A stretch of DNA of 64,000 nucleotides from Chloroflexota bacterium (GTDB lineage: Bacteria > Chloroflexota > Anaerolineae > SpSt-313), in NCBI GenBank assembly GCA_029553955.1, contig JAKPJZ010000250.1:186001-250000 (forward strand), written 5' to 3'. The translations under genes were made by a program, and so were the position numbers. The notes below the pieces were generated by a model. That model was not told the origin of the DNA, made no database searches, and saw only the letters and a list, made by a program, of their open reading frames with translations. This document shows positions 55,635 through 63,742 of the stretch, piece after piece (positions within the stretch are counted from its first letter, which is position 1; each line of letters starts with the position of its first letter).

Positions 55635-56744
55635 ATGATGGCAGACAAGCCGGTGTACATTCCTGTCGCGACCCTGCAGGGCTTTATGCGCGATGTGTTC
55701 TTGGGGCTCGGCGTGCCCCCCGAAGACGCCGCGATCACCGCTGAGGTCCTCATCACGTCGGACCTGTGGGGCATCGCATCGCACGGTGTGGGCCGGCTCA
55801 AGCAGTACTATGACCGCATCAAGGGTGGCCTGCAGCACCCCGTGACGCAGATGCGGGTGCTCAAAGAAACGCCGACGACTGCGGTCATCGACGGCCAGTT
55901 GGGTATGGGCCAGGTGGTCGCCCACCGTTCGATGCGCATGGCTATCGACAAGGCGCGCCGCTACGGCATGGGCGCCGTGGCGGTGCGCAACTCGGGCCAT
56001 TTTGGCATTGCCGGCTACTATCCGCTGATGGCGGTGAAGGAGGGCATGGTAGGTCTGACGGTCACCAACGCGCGCCCCTCCATCGCACCGACCTTTGGCG
56101 TGCAGCCCAAACTGGGCACCAACCCCATCGCCTTTGGCGCCCCCAGCGATGAGCCCCACCCCTTCCTGTACGATGCGGCGACCTCCATCACGCAGCGCGG
56201 CAAGATCGAGGTGCTGGACCGCGCCGAAGAGCCCACCCCTGCCGGCTGGGTCATCGGCGCCGATGGCACAACGGCCACCGACAGCGCGCAGATTCTCAGG
56301 GACCTGACGACCGACTCGGCGGCGCTCTTGCCCCTGGGGGGCGCCGGCGAGGAGATGGCCGGCCACAAAGGCTATGGCCTGGCCACGATGGTCGAGGTGC
56401 TCTCGGCATCGCTGCAGGGCGGCCTCTTCCTCAGCGCCGTGACCGATATCGACCGCCAGGGCAGGCCACAACCGTTGCGCATCGGCCACTTCTTCCTGGC
56501 TATCGACGTGGAGCATTGTGTGCCGCTCGCAGAGTTCAAAAAGACCACCGGCGACATCATGCGCGAACTGCGTGCCTCCAAAAGGGCGCCGGGGTGCGAG
56601 CGCATCTACACCGCCGGCGAGAAGGAGTATGCCAACGAGCAGCGCGTGCGCGCCGAGGGTGTGCCGGCCAACGCCAACTTGCAGAAGGTCATCAAGACCA
56701 TGCAGCAGGAGTTGGGGCTGACCAGGTACGACCTGGGGTTCTAA
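55635..56744 (+). CDS. Malate/L-lactate dehydrogenase (MDH2/LDH2 family)
   Basis: 369 aa. This family is unrelated to classical MDH/LDH and oxidises 2-hydroxy acids (malate, lactate, ureidoglycolate, sulfolactate) with NAD(P). Signatures: ASHGVGRLKQYYDRIKGG, DGQLGMGQVVAHRSMRMAIDKAR, GAVAVRNSGHFGIAGYYPLMA, TNARPSIAPTFGVQPKLGTNPIAFG and GHKGYGLATMVEVLS. ATG 55635 with an adjacent ATG and GTG; gggag lies upstream. It ends 23 bp before the epimerase gene. Substrate not predictable. Confidence 0.9.
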   Translation: MMADKPVYIPVATLQGFMRDVFLGLGVPPEDAAITAEVLITSDLWGIASHGVGRLKQYYDRIKGGLQHPVTQMRVLKETPTTAVIDGQLGMGQVVAHRSMRMAIDKARRYGMGAVAVRNSGHFGIAGYYPLMAVKEGMVGLTVTNARPSIAPTFGVQPKLGTNPIAFGAPSDEPHPFLYDAATSITQRGKIEVLDRAEEPTPAGWVIGADGTTATDSAQILRDLTTDSAALLPLGGAGEEMAGHKGYGLATMVEVLSASLQGGLFLSAVTDIDRQGRPQPLRIGHFFLAIDVEHCVPLAEFKKTTGDIMRELRASKRAPGCERIYTAGEKEYANEQRVRAEGVPANANLQKVIKTMQQELGLTRYDLGF

Positions 56745-56767
56745 TCTGCATTGAGGAGCATGATGGC

Positions 56768-57691
56768 ATGAGAATCCTGGTCACTGGAGGGGCCGGTTTC
56801 ATCGGCTCACACGTCGTCGATGCTTTGGTGGCCGAGGGCCACCAGGTGGCGGTGGTCGACGATCTCTCAACCGGCAAACGCGAGCAGGTCAACCCCGCCG
56901 CGCGCTTTTACCGGGTCGATCTTCGCGACGAGGCGGCGCTGGAGGATGTCTTTGCGGCCGAACGGCCCGAGGCGATCGCCCACCAGGCCGCCAAGGCCAA
57001 TGTGCGCGAGTCGCTGGAGAAACCGGTGCTCTATGCCGACGTCAACGTGCTCGGCTCGCTCAGGCTGCTGGAGCTGGCGCGCAAGAACGGCGTGCGCAAA
57101 GTGGTCTACGCCTCCACAGGCGGCGCTGCCTATGGCGAGCCGCAGCGTCTGCCGGTGGATGAGAGCCACCCCGTCAATCCTCTGGACCCCTACGGGGCGT
57201 CGAAGCACCATGTGGAGCACTATCTCTTTCTCTACCGGCACAACTATGGCCTCGACTATACCGTACTGCGCTACCCCAACGTGTATGGGCCGCGGCAGGA
57301 TCCGTTGGGCGAGGCGGGGGTCGTGGCCATCTTCACCGGGCAGATGCTGACGGGCCGCCATCCCCTGATCAACGGCAGTGGCGAGCAGGAGCGCGATTTC
57401 GTCTACGTCGGCGATATCGCGCGGGCCAACGTGCTGGCGCTCGAACGAGGCTCGGGCGGCATCTACAACATCGGCAGCGGCGTGGGCACATCGGTCAACC
57501 AGGTCTTTGCGGCGCTCAAAGAGGCCACCGGCTACGAAGGGCCCGAGCTGCACGGCCCGGCCAAGCTGGGCGAGGTGTTCAAGATCTATCTCGACGCCGG
57601 CCGCGCGCGCGACGAGCTGGGCTGGGAGGCCACTGTGCCGCTGCAGGAGGGCATCCGCCACACGGTGGAGTATTTCCGTTCGCGGATGTAG
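56768..57691 (+). CDS. NAD-dependent sugar-nucleotide epimerase (GalE-like)
   Basis: 307 aa extended SDR. N-terminal NAD loop MRILVTGGAGFIGSHVVDAL, active-site Ser/Thr in VYASTGGAAYGEP, and YxxxK in PYGASKHHVEHYLFLYRHNYGLDY. RYPNVYGPRQDPLGEAGVVAIF and NGSGEQERDFVYVGDIARANVLAL are typical of UDP-glucose 4-epimerase relatives. The glycosyltransferase gene downstream suggests glycan synthesis. ATG follows gaggagcatgatggc. Confidence 0.92.
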   Translation: MRILVTGGAGFIGSHVVDALVAEGHQVAVVDDLSTGKREQVNPAARFYRVDLRDEAALEDVFAAERPEAIAHQAAKANVRESLEKPVLYADVNVLGSLRLLELARKNGVRKVVYASTGGAAYGEPQRLPVDESHPVNPLDPYGASKHHVEHYLFLYRHNYGLDYTVLRYPNVYGPRQDPLGEAGVVAIFTGQMLTGRHPLINGSGEQERDFVYVGDIARANVLALERGSGGIYNIGSGVGTSVNQVFAALKEATGYEGPELHGPAKLGEVFKIYLDAGRARDELGWEATVPLQEGIRHTVEYFRSRM

Positions 57692-57710
57692 ATCAGCAGA
57701 GGACCTGGCA

Positions 57711-57826
57711 TGCAGCGTGTTGCGTGTTGCGTGTTCCGTTGTCGCAGCTAGAGGCCGGTGCCCCCAGGGCGAGCCTTCGACAGTTCGCGAGCAAACGGAA
57801 CACGTAACACACAACACGTTGGCGCC
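57711..57826. repeat. gcgtgttgcgtgttccg inverted repeat
   Basis: agcgtgttgcgtgttgcgtgttccgtt and aacggaacacgtaacacacaacacgtt enclose about 50 bp between the epimerase and glycosyltransferase genes; a relative of family N. Confidence 0.75.
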
Positions 57827-57849
57827 AGTCGCAACGGATGGGAGACCGC

Positions 57850-59115
57850 ATGTCCGACGCACGTCTGCGCGTGGCCATCAACGCCAGCTTCTGGGGCCAG
57901 GAGACGGCCGGGAGCGGGCAGTACCTGCACCACCTGGTGGAGGCCCTGGCCGGCCTGGACGAGGATCTCGAGCTGGTGCTGTGCGGGCCGGTCGGGCTGG
58001 AAAGCCCGACCCACGGGCGGGTGGGACAGGCTTTCCAGCCTGTCGGGTCTCGAACGGGCGGGGGGCCGGTCGGGCTGGAAAGCCCGACCCACGGGCGGGT
58101 GGGACAGGCTGGAGAGCCTCTGGCTCGGGTGACGTGGCACAGCGTACCGGCCTCCGGCCGGCGCCGGCTGGGCGAGAACGTCGAGAAGGTGTGGTTCGAG
58201 CAGGTGGCCTTTCCGCGGGCGGTGCGGGCGGTGGGCGCGACGGTGGCACACGTGCCCTACTTTGCCTCTCCGCTCTTGCCGGCCCAGCCGACGGTGGTCA
58301 CCGTGCACGATCTCATCCCCCTGGTGCTGCCCGGCTACCGCACTTCGGCGCTCGTGCGTGGCTACATGCGTCTGGTGGCGGCGGCGGCGCGCCGCGCCGA
58401 CCTGGTGCTGACCGATGCCGAGGCCTCGGTGGGCGACATTGTGCGCTGCTTGGGCGTGGCGGCCGAGCGGGTGCGCGCCATTCCTCTGGCCGTGACGCCC
58501 GGCTACCATCCGATCACCGATGGTGAGGCCTTGGCGGCGCTGCGGGTGCGCCATAGCCTGCCCGACCGCTACCTGCTGTACCTGGGTGGCTTTGACCAGC
58601 GGCGCAACCTGGGCACACTCTTCAGGGCGCTGGCCGAGGCGCGCCGCCGCGAGCCTGGCCTGCCGCCCGTGGTGCTCGCCGGGGCGCTGCCGGCCGGCGA
58701 TAGTGCCTTTGCGCCCGACCCGCGTCGCCTGGCGGCCGAGGCCGGTGCGGCCGCGGGGGTGCGCTTTCTGGGGCGTGTGCCCGAAGAGGACAAGCCCCTG
58801 CTCTACAGTGGCGCTCTGGCCTTCCTCTTCCCCTCGCGCTACGAGGGCTTTGGCCTGCCCGTGCTCGAGGCGCTGGCCTGCGGCGCGCCGGCGGCCGTCG
58901 CTAGCGCGACCACGCTCCCCGAGGTCGCAGGCCCGGGCGCGCTGCTGATCGACCCCGACGATGTGGCCGGCTGGGCTGAGGCCCTGGTGCGCCTGGCCAC
59001 TGACGAGGTGCTGCGCGGCAGGCTGCGCGACGCGGGCCTGGCCCACGCCGCCCGCTTCTCCTGGGCGCGCACGGCCCGTGAGACGCTCGCCGCGTATCGA
59101 GCGGTTGTAGCATGA
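57850..59115 (+). CDS. GT4-type glycosyltransferase with a repeat-derived insert
   Basis: 421 aa GT-B glycosyltransferase. The acceptor-side N-terminal domain begins RVAINASFWGQETAGSGQYLHHLVEAL. The donor-side domain has YLLYLGGFDQRRNLGTLFRALAEA, RFLGRVPEEDKPLLYSGA and the EX7E motif in PSRYEGFGLPVLEAL. Residues about 47-91 (GPVGLESPTHGRVGQAFQPVGSR ... GPVGLESPTHGRVGQAGEPL) are two in-frame copies of a palindromic intergenic-type repeat. They are inserted where the family has a short loop. ATG 57850 (ggagaccgc upstream) is preferred over 57838. Probably acts in surface polysaccharide synthesis with the epimerase. Confidence 0.88.
   Translation: MSDARLRVAINASFWGQETAGSGQYLHHLVEALAGLDEDLELVLCGPVGLESPTHGRVGQAFQPVGSRTGGGPVGLESPTHGRVGQAGEPLARVTWHSVPASGRRRLGENVEKVWFEQVAFPRAVRAVGATVAHVPYFASPLLPAQPTVVTVHDLIPLVLPGYRTSALVRGYMRLVAAAARRADLVLTDAEASVGDIVRCLGVAAERVRAIPLAVTPGYHPITDGEALAALRVRHSLPDRYLLYLGGFDQRRNLGTLFRALAEARRREPGLPPVVLAGALPAGDSAFAPDPRRLAAEAGAAAGVRFLGRVPEEDKPLLYSGALAFLFPSRYEGFGLPVLEALACGAPAAVASATTLPEVAGPGALLIDPDDVAGWAEALVRLATDEVLRGRLRDAGLAHAARFSWARTARETLAAYRAVVA
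57987..58110. repeat. Two 46-bp identical repeats inside the glycosyltransferase gene
   Basis: gccggtcgggctggaaagcccgacccacggg... occurs at 57987-58032 and 58065-58110, 78 bp apart (26 codons, so in phase). Each contains the hairpin gtcgggctggaaagcccgac. Confidence 0.92.
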
Positions 59116-59167
59116 GACCATGAATGTGCCCGACCACGCGTCGCTGTGTGACGCACTGTGAGGTTGC

Positions 59168-60442
59168 GTGAGACTCGCCCCGATCTATCGTCGTCTGCGC
59201 CGCCTGCGCCTTGAGCCCTGGCAGCGCACGCTCTACACCATCGTCATCGCCGAAGGCATCGCGATGCTGGGGTTTGGCGTCTCGAGCCCCTTCCTGCCCT
59301 TTTTCATCGAAGAGCTTGGCGTCACCGATTTCGCCCAGGTGACCTTTTGGGTTGGGCTGATCAACTCGCTGGCGCCGGTGCTCATGGCCATCTCGTCACC
59401 CATCTGGGGACTCCTTGCCGACCGCTATGGGCGCAAGCCGATGCTGGTGCGCGCCATGTTGGGGGGCGCGGTCACGGTCGGCCTGCAGGCGTTTGTGGCC
59501 AACGTGTCGCAGTTGGCCAGCCTGCGCATCGCGCAGGGAGCGCTGACCGGCACCATCGCTGCCGCGGTGACGCTGGTGGCGACTCAGGTGCCCCGTGAGC
59601 GCTGCGGCTTTGCGCTGGGGTTGCTGCAGACGGCGGTGTTTGTGGGCAACTCGCTGGGGCCATCGCTGGGTGGTGTCGTAGGCGGCACGCTCGGCTACAA
59701 GGCGGCCTTTCTCATGTCGGGGCTGCTGCTTTTCGGCGCCGGCGTCGCCGTGATCGTGTTGGTTCGCGAAGAGTTCGTGCCGCCCTCCGTGCAGCAGCGG
59801 AACGGCAACACCCTGGCCGCCAACGCTCGCACGGTCGCGGGCGACCGCATCCTGCTGGCCATGGTCGCGCTGTTGATGCTGTATAACCTGAGCAGCGCGG
59901 TCGCAGGGCCGATCCTGCCCCTCTACGTACAGTCACTCGTCGGCAGCATGCAGGAGGCCTCGACGGCCACGGGCATGATCATCGGCGCGACGGCGGTGGC
60001 CAATGCCCTGGGCGCGGTGTGGATCGCGCGCTCGGCCGACCGGCTGGGCCCTCGCCGGGTGCTGTTGGCCTCGCTGGCCGTGAGCTCGGTGGTGCACTTG
60101 CCGCAGATGTTCACGCGTACCCCCATGCAGTTGCTGGCGCTGCGCTTCATCCTGGGGGTCGCTATGGGGGCCATCTCGCCAATCGCCAATGCCGTCATCG
60201 CCGGGCGGACGCCGCGGGGGCGCCAGGGCGGCATCTTTGGCATCTCGACGAGCCTCAATGCATTCGGCAGTGCGCTGGGCCCGGTGCTCGGCACGTTTGC
60301 CGCGACCTACTGGAGCCTGGGCAGTATCTTCCCGGTGACCGGGGCCATCCTGGCGCTGCTCATCGTGTGGGTGGCGCTGACGACGGGCGGCATCGAGAGC
60401 GCCCCTGGCGCCGGCAAGTCTCGGGTGCGGCCTCTCCCTTGA
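59168..60442 (+). CDS. MFS transporter, drug-efflux type
   Basis: 424 aa with 12 predicted membrane segments in two six-helix halves. The loop 2-3 motif A is GLLADRYGRKPMLV; the second half repeats a similar pattern (WIARSADRLGPRRVLLA). RIAQGALTGTIAAAVTLVATQVPRERCGFALGLLQTAVFVGNSLGPSLGG fits the multidrug/proton antiporter group. GTG start with a weak ribosome site; no better start. It lies just after the glycosyltransferase on the same strand. The substrate is unknown. Confidence 0.85.
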   Translation: MRLAPIYRRLRRLRLEPWQRTLYTIVIAEGIAMLGFGVSSPFLPFFIEELGVTDFAQVTFWVGLINSLAPVLMAISSPIWGLLADRYGRKPMLVRAMLGGAVTVGLQAFVANVSQLASLRIAQGALTGTIAAAVTLVATQVPRERCGFALGLLQTAVFVGNSLGPSLGGVVGGTLGYKAAFLMSGLLLFGAGVAVIVLVREEFVPPSVQQRNGNTLAANARTVAGDRILLAMVALLMLYNLSSAVAGPILPLYVQSLVGSMQEASTATGMIIGATAVANALGAVWIARSADRLGPRRVLLASLAVSSVVHLPQMFTRTPMQLLALRFILGVAMGAISPIANAVIAGRTPRGRQGGIFGISTSLNAFGSALGPVLGTFAATYWSLGSIFPVTGAILALLIVWVALTTGGIESAPGAGKSRVRPLP

Positions 60443-60460
60443 GGCACAGAAGGAGCTCGT

Positions 60461-61252
60461 ATGTCGCCAACGTATGTCCTCGCCCTCTTTGGCAGTGGCA
60501 TTGCAGCAGGGATCGTCGCGGCGCTGCTCGGCGTCGGTGGCGGCATCCTCATGGTGCCCCTGATGACGATGGTGTTCGGCGTACCCGTGCACACTGCCCT
60601 CGGGGCGAGCCTGGTCGCTGCAATGGCCACCTCTGATGCGGCCTGTATCTGGCCGGCCAAGCGGCGGCTGATGGACATCAGCCAGGCGTGGACGCTGGGG
60701 CTGACGACCACCATCGGGGCGGCAATCGGCGCCATGGTGGCCCTGGCCTCCAAGCCTGAGGTGATCCAGGCCATCTTTGCCGTCCTCCTGCTCTACACGG
60801 CCTTTCAGCTTGCACGGCCGCAGCGCCAGGCCGCCGAGGTGCCCGACGGCAAAGGCGCGGCCGGCGCCAGTCGCGCCCGCCATGCGCTGATGCTGCTGGT
60901 GGGCCTCTTCGCCGGCGCCAGCTCGGGCCTGCTGGGCATCGGCGGCGGCATCATCATCGTGCCGGCGCTGCACCTCATCCTGCGCAAGCCTTTCAAAGAG
61001 GCGACGGCGACGAGCAACCTGCTGGTAGGCATCACCGCGTTGACTGGCGCCTTTGCCTACTGGTGGCGGGGCGCCCTGCTGCTCGTGCCTACCGTGCCGA
61101 TTGCGGCCGGCGCCTTTGTCGGCGCGCTGCTCGGCTCGGCCATCGACAAGCGGCTGAGCAGCCAGGTGCTGCGCTGGGGCATGGCGCTCCTCCTGACCTT
61201 CACCGCATTGCAGATGGGCTCGGCGATTGTCGGCGCCCACCTGGGCCGTTAG
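60461..61252 (+). CDS. TauE/SafE-family sulfite/organosulfonate exporter-like protein
   Basis: 263 aa with eight membrane segments in a duplicated arrangement: GIVAALLGVGGGILMVPLM in the first half is mirrored by GASSGLLGIGGGIIIVPALHLIL in the second. HTALGASLVAAMATS and KEATATSNLLVG are family motifs. Family members export sulfite, sulfoacetate or related anions. ATG follows aaggagctcgt, 18 bp after the MFS gene, and a 57-aa membrane ORF follows 12 bp downstream. Confidence 0.88.
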   Translation: MSPTYVLALFGSGIAAGIVAALLGVGGGILMVPLMTMVFGVPVHTALGASLVAAMATSDAACIWPAKRRLMDISQAWTLGLTTTIGAAIGAMVALASKPEVIQAIFAVLLLYTAFQLARPQRQAAEVPDGKGAAGASRARHALMLLVGLFAGASSGLLGIGGGIIIVPALHLILRKPFKEATATSNLLVGITALTGAFAYWWRGALLLVPTVPIAAGAFVGALLGSAIDKRLSSQVLRWGMALLLTFTALQMGSAIVGAHLGR

Positions 61253-61264
61253 GGAGGAAGACAG

Positions 61265-61438
61265 ATGACTATGGGCCCGTCGCAACTTGCCATCCTCGCC
61301 CTCATTGCCACACCGCTGCTCATCCTGGCGCGCGATGCGTTCAATCGTCGCCGCGAGCCGCGCCAGCTCCTGCTGGCCCTCGCCCTGCTGAGCGTCATCG
61401 CGGCCAGCATCGCGCTGACCATCGGCCTCAACCCCTAG
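61265..61438 (+). CDS. Small two-helix membrane protein (57 aa)
   Basis: Too short for the ORF track. MTMGPSQLAILALIATPLLILARDAFNRRREPRQLLLALALLSVIAASIALTIGLNP has two hydrophobic helices with a basic turn (RDAFNRRREPRQ). agggaggaag lies 4 nt before ATG 61265 or 10 nt before ATG 61271. It starts 12 bp after the TauE-like gene and ends before a family P palindrome, so it may be a small partner of that transporter. I know no named family for it. Confidence 0.6.
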   Translation: MTMGPSQLAILALIATPLLILARDAFNRRREPRQLLLALALLSVIAASIALTIGLNP

Positions 61439-61475
61439 ACCATCGGTCCCTCGTGCGCCCGGCTCTGACCCAGGC

Positions 61476-61573
61476 GGGGTTTTGGCGGGATGGTTGGCCC
61501 TGCCGGCTGCCCCTGGCGCGCCCGCGGGCGCGCCAGGGGCAGCCGGCAGGGCCAACCATCCCGCCAAAACCCC
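61476..61573. repeat. Family P: perfect 98-bp palindrome
   Basis: ggggttttggcgggatggtt... around ggcgcgcccgcgggcgcgcc, no loop. The left flank cctcgtgcgcccggctctgacccagg closely matches the copy at 49103. Confidence 0.92.
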
Positions 61574-61657
61574 CTTTAGGGGCTGGCATGGCACAGCTAT
61601 TGCTGGCCGTCGGCGCCGCAATCGAGGCCGGCTGAGTCAAGGCGGCATCTCGGGGGG

Positions 61658-62569
61658 GTGGCCGTGATCTTGAGCTCGGACCTCAGCGTGCCCGAAGCCC
61701 CGGTGCTGCTCGCCGACGGCAGTTGGCTGCTGGTCGAGATGGGCGCCGACCGGGGCTCGGTGACCCACCTGAGCCGCGATGGCCGCGAGAAGCACATCGT
61801 CGCCCGCACGGGCCGGCCCAACGGCCTGGCGCTCGATGGGCAGGGCGCGATCTGGGTGGCAGAGTCGTGGGACCCGGCGCTCCTGCGTGTGGGCCCCGAC
61901 GGCCGGGTGGAGGTATGGCTGACCGCGTGCGAAGGCGAGCCCTTTCTCTTCCCCAATGACCTGGCCTTCGGGCCTGATGGCGCTCTGTACATGACCGATT
62001 CGGGCGTGCGCGTGCAGGACCTGCTGGAGTGCGGCCAGATCCGCCCTGATTATGCGATGCTGCCCATGGATGGCCGGGTCTACCGCATCGACATCGCCCG
62101 CCGCGAGGCCGTCAAGCTCGACTCGGCGCTGCGTTTCGCCAACGGCCTCGCCTTTGGCCGCGACGGTGACCTCTATGTCGCAGAGACGCTGACGGGCTGG
62201 GTGTACCGCTACGCCCTGGCCGATGGCGGCGTTGCGGGCCGCGCCGAGTTTGCCAACGTCGTGCAGCGTGGAGCGCCGACCGGCTTTCAGGGGCCCGATG
62301 GCTGCAAGTTCGGCGCCGATGGCCACCTCTACGTGGCCGTCTTCGGCCAGGGCCATGTGGCCGACGTCGCTCCTGATGGCGCCGTCGTGCGACGCATTTG
62401 GACGGCCGGCGCGCTGCCGACGAACCTGGCCTTTGGGCCCGGCGGTGACCGGCGCATCTATGTGACCGAGGATGAGTACGGCGCGGTCGAAGTGTTCGAC
62501 GTCGGCGTCGATGGCCTGCCGCTGTGGGCGCCACTCGCGGCTGGTACGGGCATTGCTGGGGCCGGGTGA
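61658..62569 (+). CDS. SMP-30/gluconolactonase-like protein
   Basis: 303 aa beta-propeller. The SMP-30 family binds one divalent metal and hydrolyses sugar lactones or related esters. Signatures: SVPEAPVLLADGSWLLVEM (first Glu ligand), RPNGLALDGQGAIWVAES, FPNDLAFGPDGALYMTDSG (Asn and Asp ligands), and FANGLAFGRDGDLYVAETLTGWVYRY. GTG 61658 or GTG 61664; the poly-G stretch is a plausible ribosome site for the second. Pathway not evident. Confidence 0.85.
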   Translation: MAVILSSDLSVPEAPVLLADGSWLLVEMGADRGSVTHLSRDGREKHIVARTGRPNGLALDGQGAIWVAESWDPALLRVGPDGRVEVWLTACEGEPFLFPNDLAFGPDGALYMTDSGVRVQDLLECGQIRPDYAMLPMDGRVYRIDIARREAVKLDSALRFANGLAFGRDGDLYVAETLTGWVYRYALADGGVAGRAEFANVVQRGAPTGFQGPDGCKFGADGHLYVAVFGQGHVADVAPDGAVVRRIWTAGALPTNLAFGPGGDRRIYVTEDEYGAVEVFDVGVDGLPLWAPLAAGTGIAGAG

Positions 62570-62598
62570 GAAGCCATACCGACCGTGTGGAGGACAGT

Positions 62599-63564
62599 AT
62601 GAGGTTCCAGCAAGGGGTCGACACGCTGGCCCAGCAGAAAGTGCTGGATCCCATCTCGCAGACGATCCAGGATCTGGTCAAGGGCATCTACCGCTCGGGC
62701 GGCGTCGCAGGCCGGCAGGTAGGCAATGCCATGTACGGCACCTGGCTTGGCCATCCCTTTCACCCCTCTACGACCGATGTGGTCGTCGGCAGTTGGACCG
62801 GCGGGTTCGTGCTTGACGTGCTCAACGCCGTCACCGGCAGCGGCCTCTTTGCCCGTTGCGCAGATGCTGCCGTGGCCATCGGCACCCTGGGCGCTCTGGC
62901 CGCCGTGCCTTCGGGCCTCACCGATTTCCAGCATCCCAGTGGAGAGGCGCGCCGCGTTGGCCTGGTGCATGGCCTGCTCAACATCGGCGGTACCCTGCTC
63001 CAGATGCTCTCGCTGCTGCAGCGGGCGCGGGGTGAGCGGGGCAGCGCCCGTACCCTCTCGAGCATGGCGTTTGGTGGGCTCCTGGTGTCGGCCTACCTGG
63101 GCGGCGACATCATCGACAAGTACCAGGTCGGCGTCAATCGCGCCGCCGGCGAAACGGTGCCCGCCGATTTCGTGGCGGTGATGCGGGAGGCCGATCTGCC
63201 ACAGGAGCGGCTGCACCAGGTCGACGTCAACGGCTCGCCAGTGCTCTTGGTGCGCCGGGGCGATCGCATCTATGCCATGCATGCCACCTGCACGCACATG
63301 GGCGGTCCGTTGGCCCAAGGCACGATTGCCGGTGATGCCGTGCAGTGCCCCTGGCATGGCTCGCGCTTTGCCTTCGATGATGGCCATGTGATCGGCGGCC
63401 CGGCGAGTTACCCGGAGCGCTGCCTGGCGACGCGCGTGCGCAACGGCATGATCGAGGTCGGGCCGGGCGCCGGCCTGGGCCGCTGCCGGCACGAGCCGGT
63501 CTCGACGAGGCAGGCCCAGGCCGAGGCAGAGAGGCAGATGGCTGTGGCGCCGGCCCTCCGCTAG
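62599..63564 (+). CDS. DUF2231 membrane domain fused to a Rieske [2Fe-2S] domain
   Basis: 321 aa. Residues 1-185 are a DUF2231-type membrane region (GHPFHPSTTDVVVGSWTGGFVLDVLNAVTGS, ADAAVAIGTLGALAAVPSGLTDF, RVGLVHGLLNIGGTLLQMLSLL, GGLLVSAYLGG). Residues 205-300 are a Rieske domain with CTHMGG and CPWHGSRF, the two Cys-His pairs that bind the cluster. RRGDRIYAMHATCTHMGGPLAQGTI is a typical ferredoxin-like Rieske. It may pass electrons at the membrane; partner unknown. ATG 62599 follows ggagg; the track's longer ORF is the SMP-30 3' end. Confidence 0.88.
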   Translation: MRFQQGVDTLAQQKVLDPISQTIQDLVKGIYRSGGVAGRQVGNAMYGTWLGHPFHPSTTDVVVGSWTGGFVLDVLNAVTGSGLFARCADAAVAIGTLGALAAVPSGLTDFQHPSGEARRVGLVHGLLNIGGTLLQMLSLLQRARGERGSARTLSSMAFGGLLVSAYLGGDIIDKYQVGVNRAAGETVPADFVAVMREADLPQERLHQVDVNGSPVLLVRRGDRIYAMHATCTHMGGPLAQGTIAGDAVQCPWHGSRFAFDDGHVIGGPASYPERCLATRVRNGMIEVGPGAGLGRCRHEPVSTRQAQAEAERQMAVAPALR

Positions 63565-63571
63565 GCCTGTT

Positions 63572-63682
63572 TTCCGCATCGAGCAGAGGCGGCTCCCACG
63601 GCGCCGGGCTCAGTCTGTGGCAGAGGGCAACCCTGCGCGGCCACGGCCGGCGGCGTGGGAGCCGCCTCTGCTCGATGCGGAA
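63572..63682. repeat. Inverted repeat with 29-bp arms
   Basis: ttccgcatcgagcagaggcggctcccacg and the perfect complement, with a 53-nt centre, directly after the Rieske gene. It lies between convergent genes and may end both transcripts. Confidence 0.85.
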
Positions 63683-63742
63683 TCTGGGCCAAGTGCCTCC
63701 GAGTTGGTTGTGCGATGCATCCCGAGAACCGGCGACGTAATG

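Noticed and set aside
57850-59115. Calling the glycosyltransferase a pseudogene because of its repeat insert
   Set aside because: The frame is continuous, the insert is in phase, and all catalytic motifs are present.
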